This document shows positions 7,852 through 15,689 of a DNA stretch of 32,849 nt, in pieces. Below the pieces are notes generated by a model. The model searched no databases. It had not been told where the DNA came from and worked only from the letters and a program-made list of their open reading frames with translations. The translations under genes and the position numbers were made by a program. The number at the start of each line of letters is the position of its first letter. Within the stretch, counting starts at the first letter, position 1. Origin of the DNA: Lachnoclostridium sp. UBA3262 (GTDB lineage Bacteria; Bacillota; Clostridia; Lachnospirales; Lachnospiraceae); assembly GCA_002362575.1 (NCBI GenBank), contig DEUM01000004.1:16453-49301 (forward strand), read 5' to 3'.

Positions 7852-8854
7852 AAGGTTTATCTTTAGTATTAGCTGTCTCTTGTTGGTTTCATGTGGGGAA
7901 GAAGCTGCTAGAAGTCCGACGGCGCATAATCATGACGCTGGCAAAGAACAAAATCAGAATTGTGAAATAATACAGAAGCCGGAGTATGCTTTATCAAAAG
8001 ATATGCAGCAGATGTTTATCGTTCAAGGACAGGAGTTACCATATTTTATTTTCAGAATGTGCATATCGGGTAAAGAGCAGTATATTACTTGCAAACTGGA
8101 TAGTAGAAATAAATGGAATACAGAAAAAGCAAAGTGGAGTGATTATATAGTAGGACGTCATAAAAATGAGGGCAGTTTTATTGTTTCCGATTCCAAAGGA
8201 ACTTTTTATATTCTTTGTTATAATAGGCAGAAAACAAAGTATAGCTTATATCGAATTATGCAGGGAAAGAAACCACAAAAATTAGATATAGATGGTATTT
8301 ACGAGAGACAGAAAGACAGGAAATTATTGTCTTTTAACCTTATAAATGACAATCGGCTGATTTTTTTCTTTTCTCAGGATGAAATGGATATCCAAGGAAG
8401 TGCAATAGAATACGATACTATGAGAGAAGAATTTATAGAGGGAGAGGGGCATATAGATGATATTTCTGCCAATTTTGATAAAAACGGAAACTATTATTGT
8501 GTCTCCCCAGGGCAAAAATTGATTATGAAAAAATCGCCGTATCATGAAATTCCTGAAGCTGTTATAAAGTGCGATGCGATAACAGAGGAAAGTCAGAATA
8601 GCCTGTTAATTATTCAGGATGATTTTGGATATATACTGACGAGAAAGGGAATATATGGTGGGAAGATAGATGATAAAAACTGGAGGGAAGTGCTTCCGGT
8701 GGAACAGATACAGTATTGTGAGGATTTTTCCACTCCGGTATTAGGCATCGCAAACATAGTAAAAGTCTCTGGGGAGGATAGGGAGTTTTACTTAATGACT
8801 TGGAAAAATAAGGAATGTACTGATTTTGAATGGATTCATTATATGGTTGAATAG
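7838..8854 (+). CDS. Lipoprotein of unknown function
   Basis: The 338-residue protein has a lipoprotein signal ending LLLVSC (Cys19) followed by a hydrophilic linker. The mature part alternates short beta-type stretches (ITCKLD, FIVSDSKGTFYILCYN, FDKNGNYYCVSPGQKL, GYILTRKGIYGG), which suggests a beta-propeller-like fold, but I see no named domain. The start (ATG 7838, after GGAGGG) overlaps the second ACP gene by 14 bases, so it is in the same unit. Its cell-surface position next to a carrier-protein pathway could mean that the product acts at or is exported to the envelope. That link is inference. Confidence 0.75.
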   Translation: MKFLKRFIFSISCLLLVSCGEEAARSPTAHNHDAGKEQNQNCEIIQKPEYALSKDMQQMFIVQGQELPYFIFRMCISGKEQYITCKLDSRNKWNTEKAKWSDYIVGRHKNEGSFIVSDSKGTFYILCYNRQKTKYSLYRIMQGKKPQKLDIDGIYERQKDRKLLSFNLINDNRLIFFFSQDEMDIQGSAIEYDTMREEFIEGEGHIDDISANFDKNGNYYCVSPGQKLIMKKSPYHEIPEAVIKCDAITEESQNSLLIIQDDFGYILTRKGIYGGKIDDKNWREVLPVEQIQYCEDFSTPVLGIANIVKVSGEDREFYLMTWKNKECTDFEWIHYMVE

Positions 8855-8918
8855 AATAGGCAAAGTGTGATGAGAGGATGTTATATAAATAAAGCTTTAG
8901 GAAAGAGAGGTATTTAGC

Positions 8919-9455
8919 ATGCAAAAAATTAAAAACAGAGTTAAAAGAATTGTTAGTATATTTGCCATTTTTAGTTTGATTTTATGGACATCATAGGATG
9001 CGAAGGCATATAAATTAAATAAGTATGCGTTTCGCTCCAAAAATAATATTGTTTTCCGTTGGGGGGATTCGATAAAATATAAGTCATATCTTAATCTAAT
9101 TAAAAATTCCGCACTGGCATGGAATACGTATACATCTGTAAATCTGAAGTTAGCGACATCAGGAGGATATAATATTCTTTTGGGATTTGAGGCGGGATAC
9201 CCAGGATATTATGGCGCGACAAAATACATTAGTAAAGAGAGTAAGACTATTACATTGACAAGCACCTTTGAAGACACTGGCGATGCCTATAAAAGAGAAG
9301 TGGTTGTTCACGAGTTTGGTCATACGTTGGGACTGAGTCATACGGAGGAAAAAAATAATAGTAAGGCAGTAATGCGTGCGGAAGGCTTTAATTTAAAGGC
9401 ATATCCGTTATCAGACGATATAGCTGGAATCAGATATCTGTATGGAACAAAATAA
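8919..9455 (+). pseudogene. Matrixin-type secreted metalloprotease with in-frame amber stop
   Basis: The frame starts at ATG 8919, 8 bases after GAAAGAGAGG, with a signal peptide (MQKIKNRVKRIVSIFAIF...). It is broken by TAG at 8994-8996 (codon 26), close to the expected cleavage site, then continues without further stops to 9455. The downstream part has a matrixin/metzincin zinc site, HEFGHTLGLSH (HExxHxxGxxH), followed by a MR turn (VMRAEG) and a C-terminal SDDIAGIRYLYG block typical of matrixin-like peptidases. Full translation would be 178 codons. Reinitiation at TTG 9180 would give only the cytoplasmic C-terminal half, without a secretion signal. The intact zinc site suggests the lesion is recent, a sequencing error, or suppressed. 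The following lipoprotein gene begins 12 bases later. Confidence 0.8.
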
Positions 9456-9467
9456 GGAGGATGGATT

Positions 9468-10103
9468 ATGAGAAAAGTAAGTTATGCGATAGTTATAATA
9501 ATGAGCTTGTTTGTCTTTGTGGGATGCGGCAATAAAAAAACAGATAGCCCGGTAGCACAAGAAGGCAGCAACCGCACGGAAAATAATGCGGAAGTCAATT
9601 ATGAGAAGGCGAATCATGAAGTAGCACAGGCAATGGTACAGACAGACAATTGTTCTGATTATAAAATGATGAAAAGAGAGGCTGATGTAGTTGTCAAGGG
9701 AAAAAAGGCAAGTGAAAAGTTTGTCGATTCCCTTTCCGGAAATGAAACGAAATATCTGCTGGCCCAGATTGAAATTACAGAGGTTTATAAGGATGGAACA
9801 AATCTAGCCTTAAAACAGGGCAGAACAATTAATGTACATGAAAATGAAGAATTTGAGCCGGCAAATAACACAATATTCCATATTGATGATTACCGTAAAA
9901 TGGAAAAAGGTAAAGAGTATTATTTATTTTTGAAATATACTCCGGAATATGACCGATACTACATATTAGGGGTTCATAGAGGTAAAGTACCTGTGGATAC
10001 TTCAGAGAAAATTTTTTATAAGGATAATAACGCCGCTGGAGAAGAACAAGACCATGAGGAGGTACATAAAATAATTAAGGAGGTGCAAAAAAAGTATGAC
10101 TAA
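9468..10103 (+). CDS. Lipoprotein of unknown function
   Basis: The 211-residue protein starts after AAGGAGG with a lipoprotein signal ending in FVGC (Cys20). A polar linker is followed by a domain with the pattern ADVVVKGK...YLLAQIEITEVYKDG...GRTINVHENEEF...GKEYYLFLKY. I associate this wording with a widespread family of short secreted Firmicute proteins whose role is unknown to me. It directly follows the matrixin gene and overlaps the next gene by 8 bases, so these three secreted or anchored products are probably co-expressed. No catalytic motif is visible. Confidence 0.75.
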   Translation: MRKVSYAIVIIMSLFVFVGCGNKKTDSPVAQEGSNRTENNAEVNYEKANHEVAQAMVQTDNCSDYKMMKREADVVVKGKKASEKFVDSLSGNETKYLLAQIEITEVYKDGTNLALKQGRTINVHENEEFEPANNTIFHIDDYRKMEKGKEYYLFLKYTPEYDRYYILGVHRGKVPVDTSEKIFYKDNNAAGEEQDHEEVHKIIKEVQKKYD

Positions 10104-10731
10104 AAAAGCAGGAATCATTTTATGTGTAGTTTTAGGGCTCGTGCTGCTGGGCGGTATCGGCGTCTGGATAATGAATTTTTCTAACCCGGCAGACGCCACA
10201 TATTCATCTTCATGGAGTTCAGAAGGAAATGAGATATATTTTAATGAGGTAGGAAACGATTCTGAATCCGGAGCAGCTAAGCTGGCGCTTCCGGAGGGGA
10301 AGAAGAAAGAATTGTCACTAGAAGAAGTGAACCGGTACTATGGTCATGATATGTCGGATTGTTATATTCCGTCTGATTTAAAAAAGAATAATACAAAGGA
10401 TAAATTTGATTTTTACTATGATGGGGACAAGGTAACGAGTGACCGTTCGACGTTGTGGTACAGCGCAGAGGGAGAGAGCACCCAGAAACTTCCGTATTTA
10501 GAGATTGAGTTTGAGAAAGGACGAATACCGCTATCCGATGTCACATATCAGGACAGTGGTATAAAGAAATCCACAGTCAATGGGAAAAAGGTAAACTTTA
10601 CCGCTGATTTTGCAGAGGGAAGTTCGATTTATACGGCAGAATTCCTTAATAATAAAATTGGTTACCGGGTAAGCGCAACAGCAGTCTCGCAAGAAGAATT
10701 TATGAAGGTGATTTATTCTCTTACGGATTGA
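10096..10731 (+). CDS. Membrane-anchored protein, C-terminus DUF4367-like
   Basis: The 211-residue protein has one N-terminal transmembrane helix (about residues 5-27, with no lipobox Cys) and an extracellular region. The C-terminal 70 residues (YQDSGIKKSTVNGKKVNF...YTAEFLNNKIGYRVSATAVSQEEFMKVIYSL) resemble the DUF4367-type domain found outside some anti-sigma factors and other envelope proteins. The resemblance is by eye. There is no cytoplasmic zinc-finger domain, so I do not call it an anti-sigma factor. It overlaps the upstream lipoprotein gene by 8 bases and is the last gene before the terminator at 10868. Confidence 0.65.
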   Translation: MTKKAGIILCVVLGLVLLGGIGVWIMNFSNPADATYSSSWSSEGNEIYFNEVGNDSESGAAKLALPEGKKKELSLEEVNRYYGHDMSDCYIPSDLKKNNTKDKFDFYYDGDKVTSDRSTLWYSAEGESTQKLPYLEIEFEKGRIPLSDVTYQDSGIKKSTVNGKKVNFTADFAEGSSIYTAEFLNNKIGYRVSATAVSQEEFMKVIYSLTD

Positions 10732-10867
10732 CAGTGCTGTAGCAAACAAGTATGATACTTTTTTCGTGCCTCCAGAGAATCATTCAGACTCGGTGTGCCA
10801 TGGAAGGGCGGGTTTTAAAGGCGAAAAAAATAGGAGTTGCCTCAAAATCAATACACAGTTCTATTAC

Positions 10868-10904
10868 AATCAGTCATGTCATTAAGATGTGGCTGATTAT
10901 TTTT
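10868..10904 (+). terminator. Strong Rho-independent terminator
   Basis: AATCAGTCATGTC (10868-10880) pairs over all 13 positions, counting G-U pairs, with GATGTGGCTGATT (10886-10898) around the loop ATTAA. ATTTTT follows. It lies in the 302-base gap 10732-11033 and plausibly ends the long unit that starts near 3332. The only open frame in this gap (10752-10946) crosses the hairpin and looks non-coding. Confidence 0.7.
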
Positions 10905-10952
10905 GAATTGTCCGATTTGAAACATTATATTGGTGTAAAAAAATAATATAAT

Positions 10953-10980
10953 TTGCTTTTCCGTATGAGGAGTATATGAT
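10953..10980 (+). promoter_or_regulatory. Probable promoter of the 11034 gene set
   Basis: TTGCTT (10953-10958) and TATGAT (10975-10980) are 16 bases apart and lie just after the terminator and before the GGAGGAGG of the next gene. Confidence 0.45.
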
Positions 10981-11033
10981 AAAATAAAGTATAGCAAAAG
11001 CATAAGATAAAAACGGTAATGGAGGAGGCAAGC

Positions 11034-11642
11034 ATGAAATTATTGTACGGCACAGGAAATCCTGCGAAATTAGCTTCTATGAAAAAAAAGCTGAAGGGGC
11101 TGGATATTGAATTGATAGGACTGCGTGATTTGAATAGAGAAATTCCAAGTGTTCCGGAGGATGGAAATACCCCGCTGGAGAATGCGAGGCAGAAAGCGAC
11201 AGCGTATTACCAGGCTTTTCAGATTCCGGTTTTCTCCTGTGACTCAGGACTGTATTTTGACAATGTCCCGGATGATATTCAGCCTGGGGTTCATGTTCGC
11301 ACGGTAAAAGGGAAGTGTTTAACGGATAATGAAATGATTGACTATTACTCTAATCTTGCCAGAAGGTATGGGGATTTAACTGCCAGATATAAAAATGCAA
11401 TATGCCTTGTACTGGATGATTCACATATTTATGAGGCAATGGAGCCTGCTATGGAAAGCGAACCTTTTTTAATTACAGAAAAACCGCATGCTAAGATGAA
11501 GAAGGGATTTCCGTTAGATAGTTTATCAATTGATATTAGAAGTGGAAAATATTATTATGACCTTACGGAATCAGATTCAGATGAGTCAGAGAAGGAAGAT
11601 GGTTTTTTAACATTTTTTCGCAAGGTTTTGGAGCAGGAATAA
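11034..11642 (+). CDS. HAM1/RdgB-family nucleoside-triphosphate pyrophosphatase-like protein
   Basis: The 202-residue product begins KLLYGTGNPAKLASMKKKL, the substrate loop of the Ham1/RdgB family, and continues with EDGNTPLENARQKATAYYQ and CDSGLYFDNVP, matching the family's metal and nucleotide sites. RdgB-type enzymes hydrolyse dITP and XTP to the monophosphate and keep non-canonical purines out of DNA. The middle and C-terminal parts diverge from standard RdgB, so it may be a paralogue with another nucleotide substrate. The start at 11034 follows GGAGGAGG at 11021-11028. It is the first gene of a loose run of small genes reaching 15532. Confidence 0.75.
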   Translation: MKLLYGTGNPAKLASMKKKLKGLDIELIGLRDLNREIPSVPEDGNTPLENARQKATAYYQAFQIPVFSCDSGLYFDNVPDDIQPGVHVRTVKGKCLTDNEMIDYYSNLARRYGDLTARYKNAICLVLDDSHIYEAMEPAMESEPFLITEKPHAKMKKGFPLDSLSIDIRSGKYYYDLTESDSDESEKEDGFLTFFRKVLEQE

Positions 11643-11654
11643 AGGAGGAAGACA

Positions 11655-11864
11655 GTGAGCAAATACAATGCCCTATGGGAATATGTACAGAAAAAGGAAC
11701 TCTCATCCTTCAAACTTACATTTGAGGAAATAAATGATATTGCCGGAATACCGATAGACCATTCCTTTTTAAAATACAAGAAAGAGCTTATGGCATATGG
11801 CTATCAGGTCGGTAAAATTTCTATGAAGGAACAGACTGTTAGTTTCAATAAGATGGGACAGTGA
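11655..11864 (+). CDS. Small conserved protein, DUF7662-like
   Basis: The GTG start at 11655 lies a few bases after AAAGGAGG and gives 69 residues. The wording KYNALWEYVQ...LTFEEINDIAGIPID...YGYQVGKISMKEQTVSFNKM resembles short single-domain proteins (DUF7662 type) that I know only as conserved hypotheticals. There is no signal peptide or membrane helix. It follows the HAM1-like gene by 12 bases and is probably co-transcribed with it. The function is unknown. Confidence 0.6.
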   Translation: MSKYNALWEYVQKKELSSFKLTFEEINDIAGIPIDHSFLKYKKELMAYGYQVGKISMKEQTVSFNKMGQ

Positions 11865-11916
11865 TGATATGAACTAGGAAGAATTAGAAAAATATGTTGC
11901 TGGAATGGAGGTTTTT

Positions 11917-12258
11917 ATGGAAGGAAAATTAAGAAATATGGCGTCGATATACATATCAAGAGAGGATGAAATAGAAAATCTGTGCCTGCGTTATGTGACG
12001 CTGCGGAGAACAAAGGGCGAGATAAGACAGAATTATTATTTTTTTGCAAATTTGAAAGAGGGTATAGGCGGAGAGTTTTGTTCCAATGAAGGTATCTGCA
12101 AGTGGTTTCCTTTGTCGGAAATAGCTTCTCTGGAAATGCCTTTTACATCAAAATATGTGATAGAACATTACTTAAATGAGGGATATAACACGAATATGAT
12201 ATATGGCGGAGTTGCGGATGGTAAAAAGGTGGTATTTACGGAGATGCCGGAATTTTGA
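11917..12258 (+). pseudogene. Nudix hydrolase remnant lacking the Nudix box
   Basis: The frame from ATG 11917 (after TGGAGG) reads NMASIYISREDEI, the first strand of a Nudix domain, and passes at once to ENLCLRYVTLRRTKGEIRQNYYFF. The latter is the later half of a familiar Firmicute Nudix subfamily, continuing SSNEG-like ICKWF and IYGGVADGKKVVFTEMPEF. The intervening GX5EX7REUXEEXGU catalytic box, normally about 50 residues with its flanks, is absent, although the frame stays open. An in-frame deletion is the simplest reading. Without the metal-binding glutamates it should be catalytically dead. Subfamily recognition is from memory. Confidence 0.65.
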
Positions 12259-12278
12259 CAATTTGGAAGGAGATTTTT

Positions 12279-12674
12279 ATGGCAGTTTCAAGAATCAAGG
12301 CTACTTTTCAAGGAGATATTAAAAAGGTATGGGAAACGGTTACTTCCCTTGAAAATTATGGGTGGCGAAGTGATTTAGACAGGATTGAGATTCGGGTTGG
12401 GGAGCAGTTTATCGAATATACAAAAGAGGGGTATGCGACTACTTTCTCTGTTACCGTCAGGAAAGAATATGAGCGTTGGGAGTTTGATATGGAAAATGCC
12501 AACATGAGAGGGCATTGGAGCGGCGTGTTTACTTCGAAGGGTGAGCAGACAGAAATAGAGTTTACGGAAGATGTTACTGCTAAAAAGCTTGTTATGAAAC
12601 CATTTGTTAAGGCGTTTTTAAAAAAGCAGCAGAGACAGTATATTACGGATTTGAGGAAAGCTCTGTCTGAATAA
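12279..12674 (+). CDS. SRPBCC-family (START-like) protein
   Basis: The 131-residue protein starts at ATG 12279 after AAGGAG. It has the SRPBCC helix-grip layout: a first strand with FQGDIKKVWETVTSLENYG, central strands ending in WEFDMENANMRGHWSGVF, a TEIEFTEDVTAKK strand and a long C-terminal helix (FLKKQQRQYITDLRKAL). Such proteins bind small hydrophobic ligands, often as polyketide cyclase-like or AHSA1-like proteins, but the ligand cannot be inferred. It follows the Nudix remnant by about 20 bases and looks complete. Confidence 0.75.
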   Translation: MAVSRIKATFQGDIKKVWETVTSLENYGWRSDLDRIEIRVGEQFIEYTKEGYATTFSVTVRKEYERWEFDMENANMRGHWSGVFTSKGEQTEIEFTEDVTAKKLVMKPFVKAFLKKQQRQYITDLRKALSE

Positions 12675-12703
12675 ATGATAAAGAGCAGGAAGTGGAGAGC
12701 TAT

Positions 12704-13009
12704 ATGATTCAAAAAATAGAAAACAAAGACGAAAAAGAGAAAATTTGTACCGAGATTTTAGAAGCGTTGCCGGAATGGTTTGAAATGCCGGAAAGTCGAG
12801 TTTCTTATGCAAAGGGAAGTAGGGAGTTTCCCTTTTGGGCAGATGTAGAGAATAATGATGCAAGAGGATTTATTGTAATGAAAGAAACCAGCAGGTATGC
12901 GGTAGAAATTTATGTAATGGGGGTAAAAAAAGAATACCAGCGCTTGGGGATTGGTGGTAAGCTATTTCAGGCATTTTACAAATATGCACAGAAAAGTGGA
13001 GGAACGTAA
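12704..13009 (+). pseudogene. GNAT acetyltransferase, C-terminally truncated
   Basis: The 101-residue product covers the first two thirds of a GNAT fold and includes the acetyl-CoA loop KKEYQRLGIGGKLFQAF (motif A, RxxGxG type). It stops at TAA 13007-13009, directly before the ATG of the next gene, so the C-terminal strands that complete the fold and substrate site (normally about 50 more residues) are missing. The sequence ALPEWFEMPESR resembles a common Firmicute GNAT subfamily of about 150 residues. Loss of the end by deletion is the likely cause. I see no remnant of the lost end in the other frames after 13010. Confidence 0.6.
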
Positions 13010-13540
13010 ATGATTCGATATAGAAGCCTGCAAGCAAATGAATTATGCCGGGAGTTATTTAGAGACTTTATTCGTCACCAGAATGTGACGAAATGCTGGA
13101 GAAAGGAAAATGATAAATGGATAGTAAAAGAAGCTCCTTTTGTTGATGACTGGTCTGAAGCGGACTATAAGACGCTGGTTTCCTGTTTAAAGAATACAAT
13201 TACGACAGGGGGTTTTGTGTATGCCGCCTTTTATAATGGGAGTCTGAAGGGCTTTGTTTCCGTAGAACCAGTTTTCTTTGGCAGTAAACATAAGTACCTG
13301 GATTTATCTAGTATACATATATCCGAAGATATGAGAAACAAGGGTATTGGCGCAGTGCTTTTTCAAAAAGCGAAGGGATGGGCAAGACAAAAAGGGGCGG
13401 ACAAGTTGTACATATCGGCACATTCTTCTGTTGAGAGTCAGGCATTTTATAAAAAGATGGGATGTGTTGAGGCAGAGGAGTACAATAAAAGGCATGTTGA
13501 GGAGGAACCCTATGATTGTCAGTTAGAGTGTAATCTGTAA
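13010..13540 (+). CDS. GNAT-family N-acetyltransferase
   Basis: The 176-residue protein has a complete GNAT fold. The acetyl-CoA binding segment is SSIHISEDMRNKGIGAVLFQKAKGWARQKG (read in two parts around R-N-K-G-I-G), followed by KLYISAHSSVESQAFYKKMGC, the typical last strand and helix. It transfers an acetyl group from acetyl-CoA to an amine of an unidentified small molecule or protein. The start is immediately after the stop of the truncated GNAT, with GGAGG just upstream inside that gene. It is unlike its neighbour in sequence, so the pair is not a tandem duplication. Confidence 0.85.
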   Translation: MIRYRSLQANELCRELFRDFIRHQNVTKCWRKENDKWIVKEAPFVDDWSEADYKTLVSCLKNTITTGGFVYAAFYNGSLKGFVSVEPVFFGSKHKYLDLSSIHISEDMRNKGIGAVLFQKAKGWARQKGADKLYISAHSSVESQAFYKKMGCVEAEEYNKRHVEEEPYDCQLECNL

Positions 13541-13572
13541 CCCCAATAATAGAGCAGTACAAGGAGGGAAAT

Positions 13573-14403
13573 ATGGAAAAAACATTATTTGTGACCGATT
13601 TGGACGGAACGCTTTTAAACGGGAAACAGCGAATCAATCCTCAAAGTATAGAAATCATCAATTCTTTAATAGAAAAGGGACTCCTGTTTACCTATGCGAC
13701 AGCAAGGTCGCTGGCATCTGCCTCCATAGTTACAGAAGGCTTGAATGTCCGCGTTCCGGTGGTTACATTTAATGGGACATTTATTTGTGAGGCTTCCACG
13801 GGTAAAATATTGTCACAGGAGATGTTTAACGAGGTTGAGATTGAGAAAATAAAAGCAGTGCTTGAATCATATGGTGTAAGTTTTCAGGTATACTCCCTAA
13901 TCAATCATGTTGAAAAGGTATCGTGGTTTACTGAAAAAGAAAATGAGGGAATTAGGCGGTATGCTGAGGAAAGAAAAGGGGATAAGCGGCTGCGCCCGGT
14001 AAAAGACGGCAAAGAATTATATAAGGGCAACATATTTTATTTTTCCTGTATCGGGGAAAAGGAGGAACTCAAACCGGTATACGATGTCTTTTCAAAAGAT
14101 GAAAGATACCGCTGTATTTTGTATCAGGATATATACAGTACGGATTTTTGGTGTGAGATTATGCCGGCAAATGCGACAAAGGCAAATGCGATAAAGAAAC
14201 TCAAAGAAAACATGGGGTGCAGCAGGGTTATTTCGTTTGGCGACGCTATAAATGATATTCCTATGTTTGAGATATCGGACGAGGCTTATGCAGTAGAAAA
14301 CGCAGTGGAGGAATTAAAGGCTCTGGCGACAGAGGTAATAGCTGGTAACGAGGATGACGGCGTAGCCATTTGGCTAAAAGAAAATGCGGAGGGGAAATTT
14401 TAA
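13573..14403 (+). CDS. HAD superfamily hydrolase, Cof-type (subfamily IIB)
   Basis: The 276-residue protein begins FVTDLDGTLLNG (motif I, nucleophile Asp in DLDGT). It has ATARS (motif II region), a C2-type cap domain, and NATKANAIKKL then ISFGDAINDIPMF (motifs III and IV). The C-terminus DDGVAIWL is typical of Cof proteins. These enzymes dephosphorylate sugar phosphates or cofactors such as FMN and PLP; the exact substrate is open. The start is 6 bases after AGGAGGG. The next HAD gene begins one base after its stop codon. Confidence 0.88.
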   Translation: MEKTLFVTDLDGTLLNGKQRINPQSIEIINSLIEKGLLFTYATARSLASASIVTEGLNVRVPVVTFNGTFICEASTGKILSQEMFNEVEIEKIKAVLESYGVSFQVYSLINHVEKVSWFTEKENEGIRRYAEERKGDKRLRPVKDGKELYKGNIFYFSCIGEKEELKPVYDVFSKDERYRCILYQDIYSTDFWCEIMPANATKANAIKKLKENMGCSRVISFGDAINDIPMFEISDEAYAVENAVEELKALATEVIAGNEDDGVAIWLKENAEGKF

Positions 14404-14404
14404 A

Positions 14405-15154
14405 ATGGATTTATCTAACGTGAAATTACCAAAGATGGTTTTATTTGATTACGGACAGACATTGATAAACGAACAGAAGTTTAATCCTGTTAAAGGAACG
14501 GAAGCAGTGCTTAAATATGCAATAAAAAATAAATATAATCTGACGGCAGAGCAAGTTCAGCAGGAGGCAGATGCTATCAATCGGGAACTGGGGCGTTCTG
14601 AGCATGCGAAACGCCATCTCACGCAGGTAGAGGTGCCCAATGTTATGTTCTCACCATATCTGTACGAATCACAGGGTATTGAGATTCCGTTAAGCACAGA
14701 AGAAATTGACAGGATTTTTTGGGACGCGGCATCGCCGGGAGTTCCGACAGAGGGCATCGAAAGCTTTCTTGGCTTGTTAAAGAAAAAGGGAATAAGGACA
14801 GGCGTAATCAGCAATATATCGTATGCTCCAGAGGTTGTCGCCGAGAGGATTCACAAGCTCCTGCCTGAGAACTCGTTTGAGTTCATTATGACCTCAAGCA
14901 ATTACATTTTTCGCAAGCCAAACCGGAGAATATTTGACCTTGCTTTAGAAAAGGCGGGACTTCTGGCAGAAGATGTGTGATATATTGGTGATAACTACAA
15001 ATGCGATATCGAGGGTGCGTTGCACGTGGGGATGACGCCAATATGGTATATAGGGGCAGTTGACTATCCACAGGAGGAAATGCAGGAGGAGCAGGAAGAT
15101 ATCTGCACGATAAAGGAATGGCGGGAGTTACAAGTAAAGATGAGTAATGTATAA
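14405..15154 (+). pseudogene. HAD superfamily hydrolase (IA-type) interrupted by TGA at a tryptophan position
   Basis: From ATG 14405 (after GGAGGGG) the frame reads MVLFDYGQTLI (motif I), TGVISNISYAPE (motif II) and FRKPNRRIFDLAL (motif III), then meets TGA at 14978-14980. The same frame continues as YIGDNYKCDIEGALHVGMTPIWYIG, which is motif IV, and ends at TAA 15152-15154. The residue expected before YIGD in this family is Trp, so TGG to TGA explains the stop with one change. The truncated product lacks the motif IV aspartates and should be inactive. Other genes here use TGG for Trp and TGA as a stop, so TGA is not generally recoded. Confidence 0.8.
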
Positions 15155-15187
15155 ATAGAAAAGATAAAATAAAAAAGGAGGAATACT

Positions 15188-15532
15188 ATGACAAAAATTT
15201 ACAACTCTGGCAATATGCTTGAGACCAACCAGATACTGGCGGCATTGGAGCAGAACCATATCGCCGCACACGGAAAGGAAGTTGGTGCAAACAGCTACAT
15301 GAAAATAGCGGGGGGCATGTCAGTGACCGGAACCGATATTTATGTTGCTGAGGAGGACGCTGAAGCGGCACGGGAAATTATCGAGAGTATTACAGGAATC
15401 TCCGATAGTGGAGACAGCGGGGATGAGGAATTAGAAAAACTGCATAGGTATGATTGGAAACGGCGGTTATTTGCTATTATTATGTTATTGTTGATTTTGG
15501 CATCTATAGTAGCAGGAATGTTCTTTGTTTAG
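15188..15532 (+). CDS. DUF2007 protein with C-terminal membrane helix
   Basis: The 114-residue protein has an N-terminal DUF2007 (putative signal-transducing) domain with IYNSGNMLETNQILAALEQNHI and TGTDIYVAEEDAEAAREII. An acidic linker and a single C-terminal transmembrane helix (LFAIIMLLLILASIVAGMFF) follow. The start follows AAAAAAGGAGG. DUF2007 resembles PII-like/ACT-type small-ligand domains in general layout, but its ligand is unknown. It is the last gene before the promoter at 15635. No clear terminator is visible in 15533-15634. Confidence 0.8.
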   Translation: MTKIYNSGNMLETNQILAALEQNHIAAHGKEVGANSYMKIAGGMSVTGTDIYVAEEDAEAAREIIESITGISDSGDSGDEELEKLHRYDWKRRLFAIIMLLLILASIVAGMFFV

Positions 15533-15634
15533 CCTGATGATGTCAAGTTGAAACCGACGTGAATGGCACATTTTGGCGACCTGCCGTGTTTCTTGTCCCT
15601 ACAAAAATAGACATGCAAAATATAAAATAAACCA

Positions 15635-15663
15635 TTGACGGCTGCCTCTGTATCGGATATAAT
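15635..15663 (+). promoter_or_regulatory. Promoter of the MATE-HAD-GH43 operon
   Basis: TTGACG (15635-15640) and a perfect TATAAT (15658-15663) are separated by 17 bases, 27 bases before the MATE start codon. Confidence 0.72.
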
Positions 15664-15689
15664 TCCGTTGCAGAAAGGGTGTATTTAAT

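Noticed and set aside
10752..10946. A 64-codon open frame between the membrane-anchored protein and the HAM1-like gene
   Set aside because: No ribosome-binding site, no family wording, and it runs through the strong terminator hairpin at 10868-10904.
14978..14980. TGA read as selenocysteine in the HAD gene
   Set aside because: The family has Trp at this place rather than Cys, and no SECIS-like hairpin is evident directly after the codon.
8994..14980. Altered genetic code (TAG or TGA as sense)
   Set aside because: Many intact genes in the window end in TGA or TAG at their expected length and use TGG for Trp.
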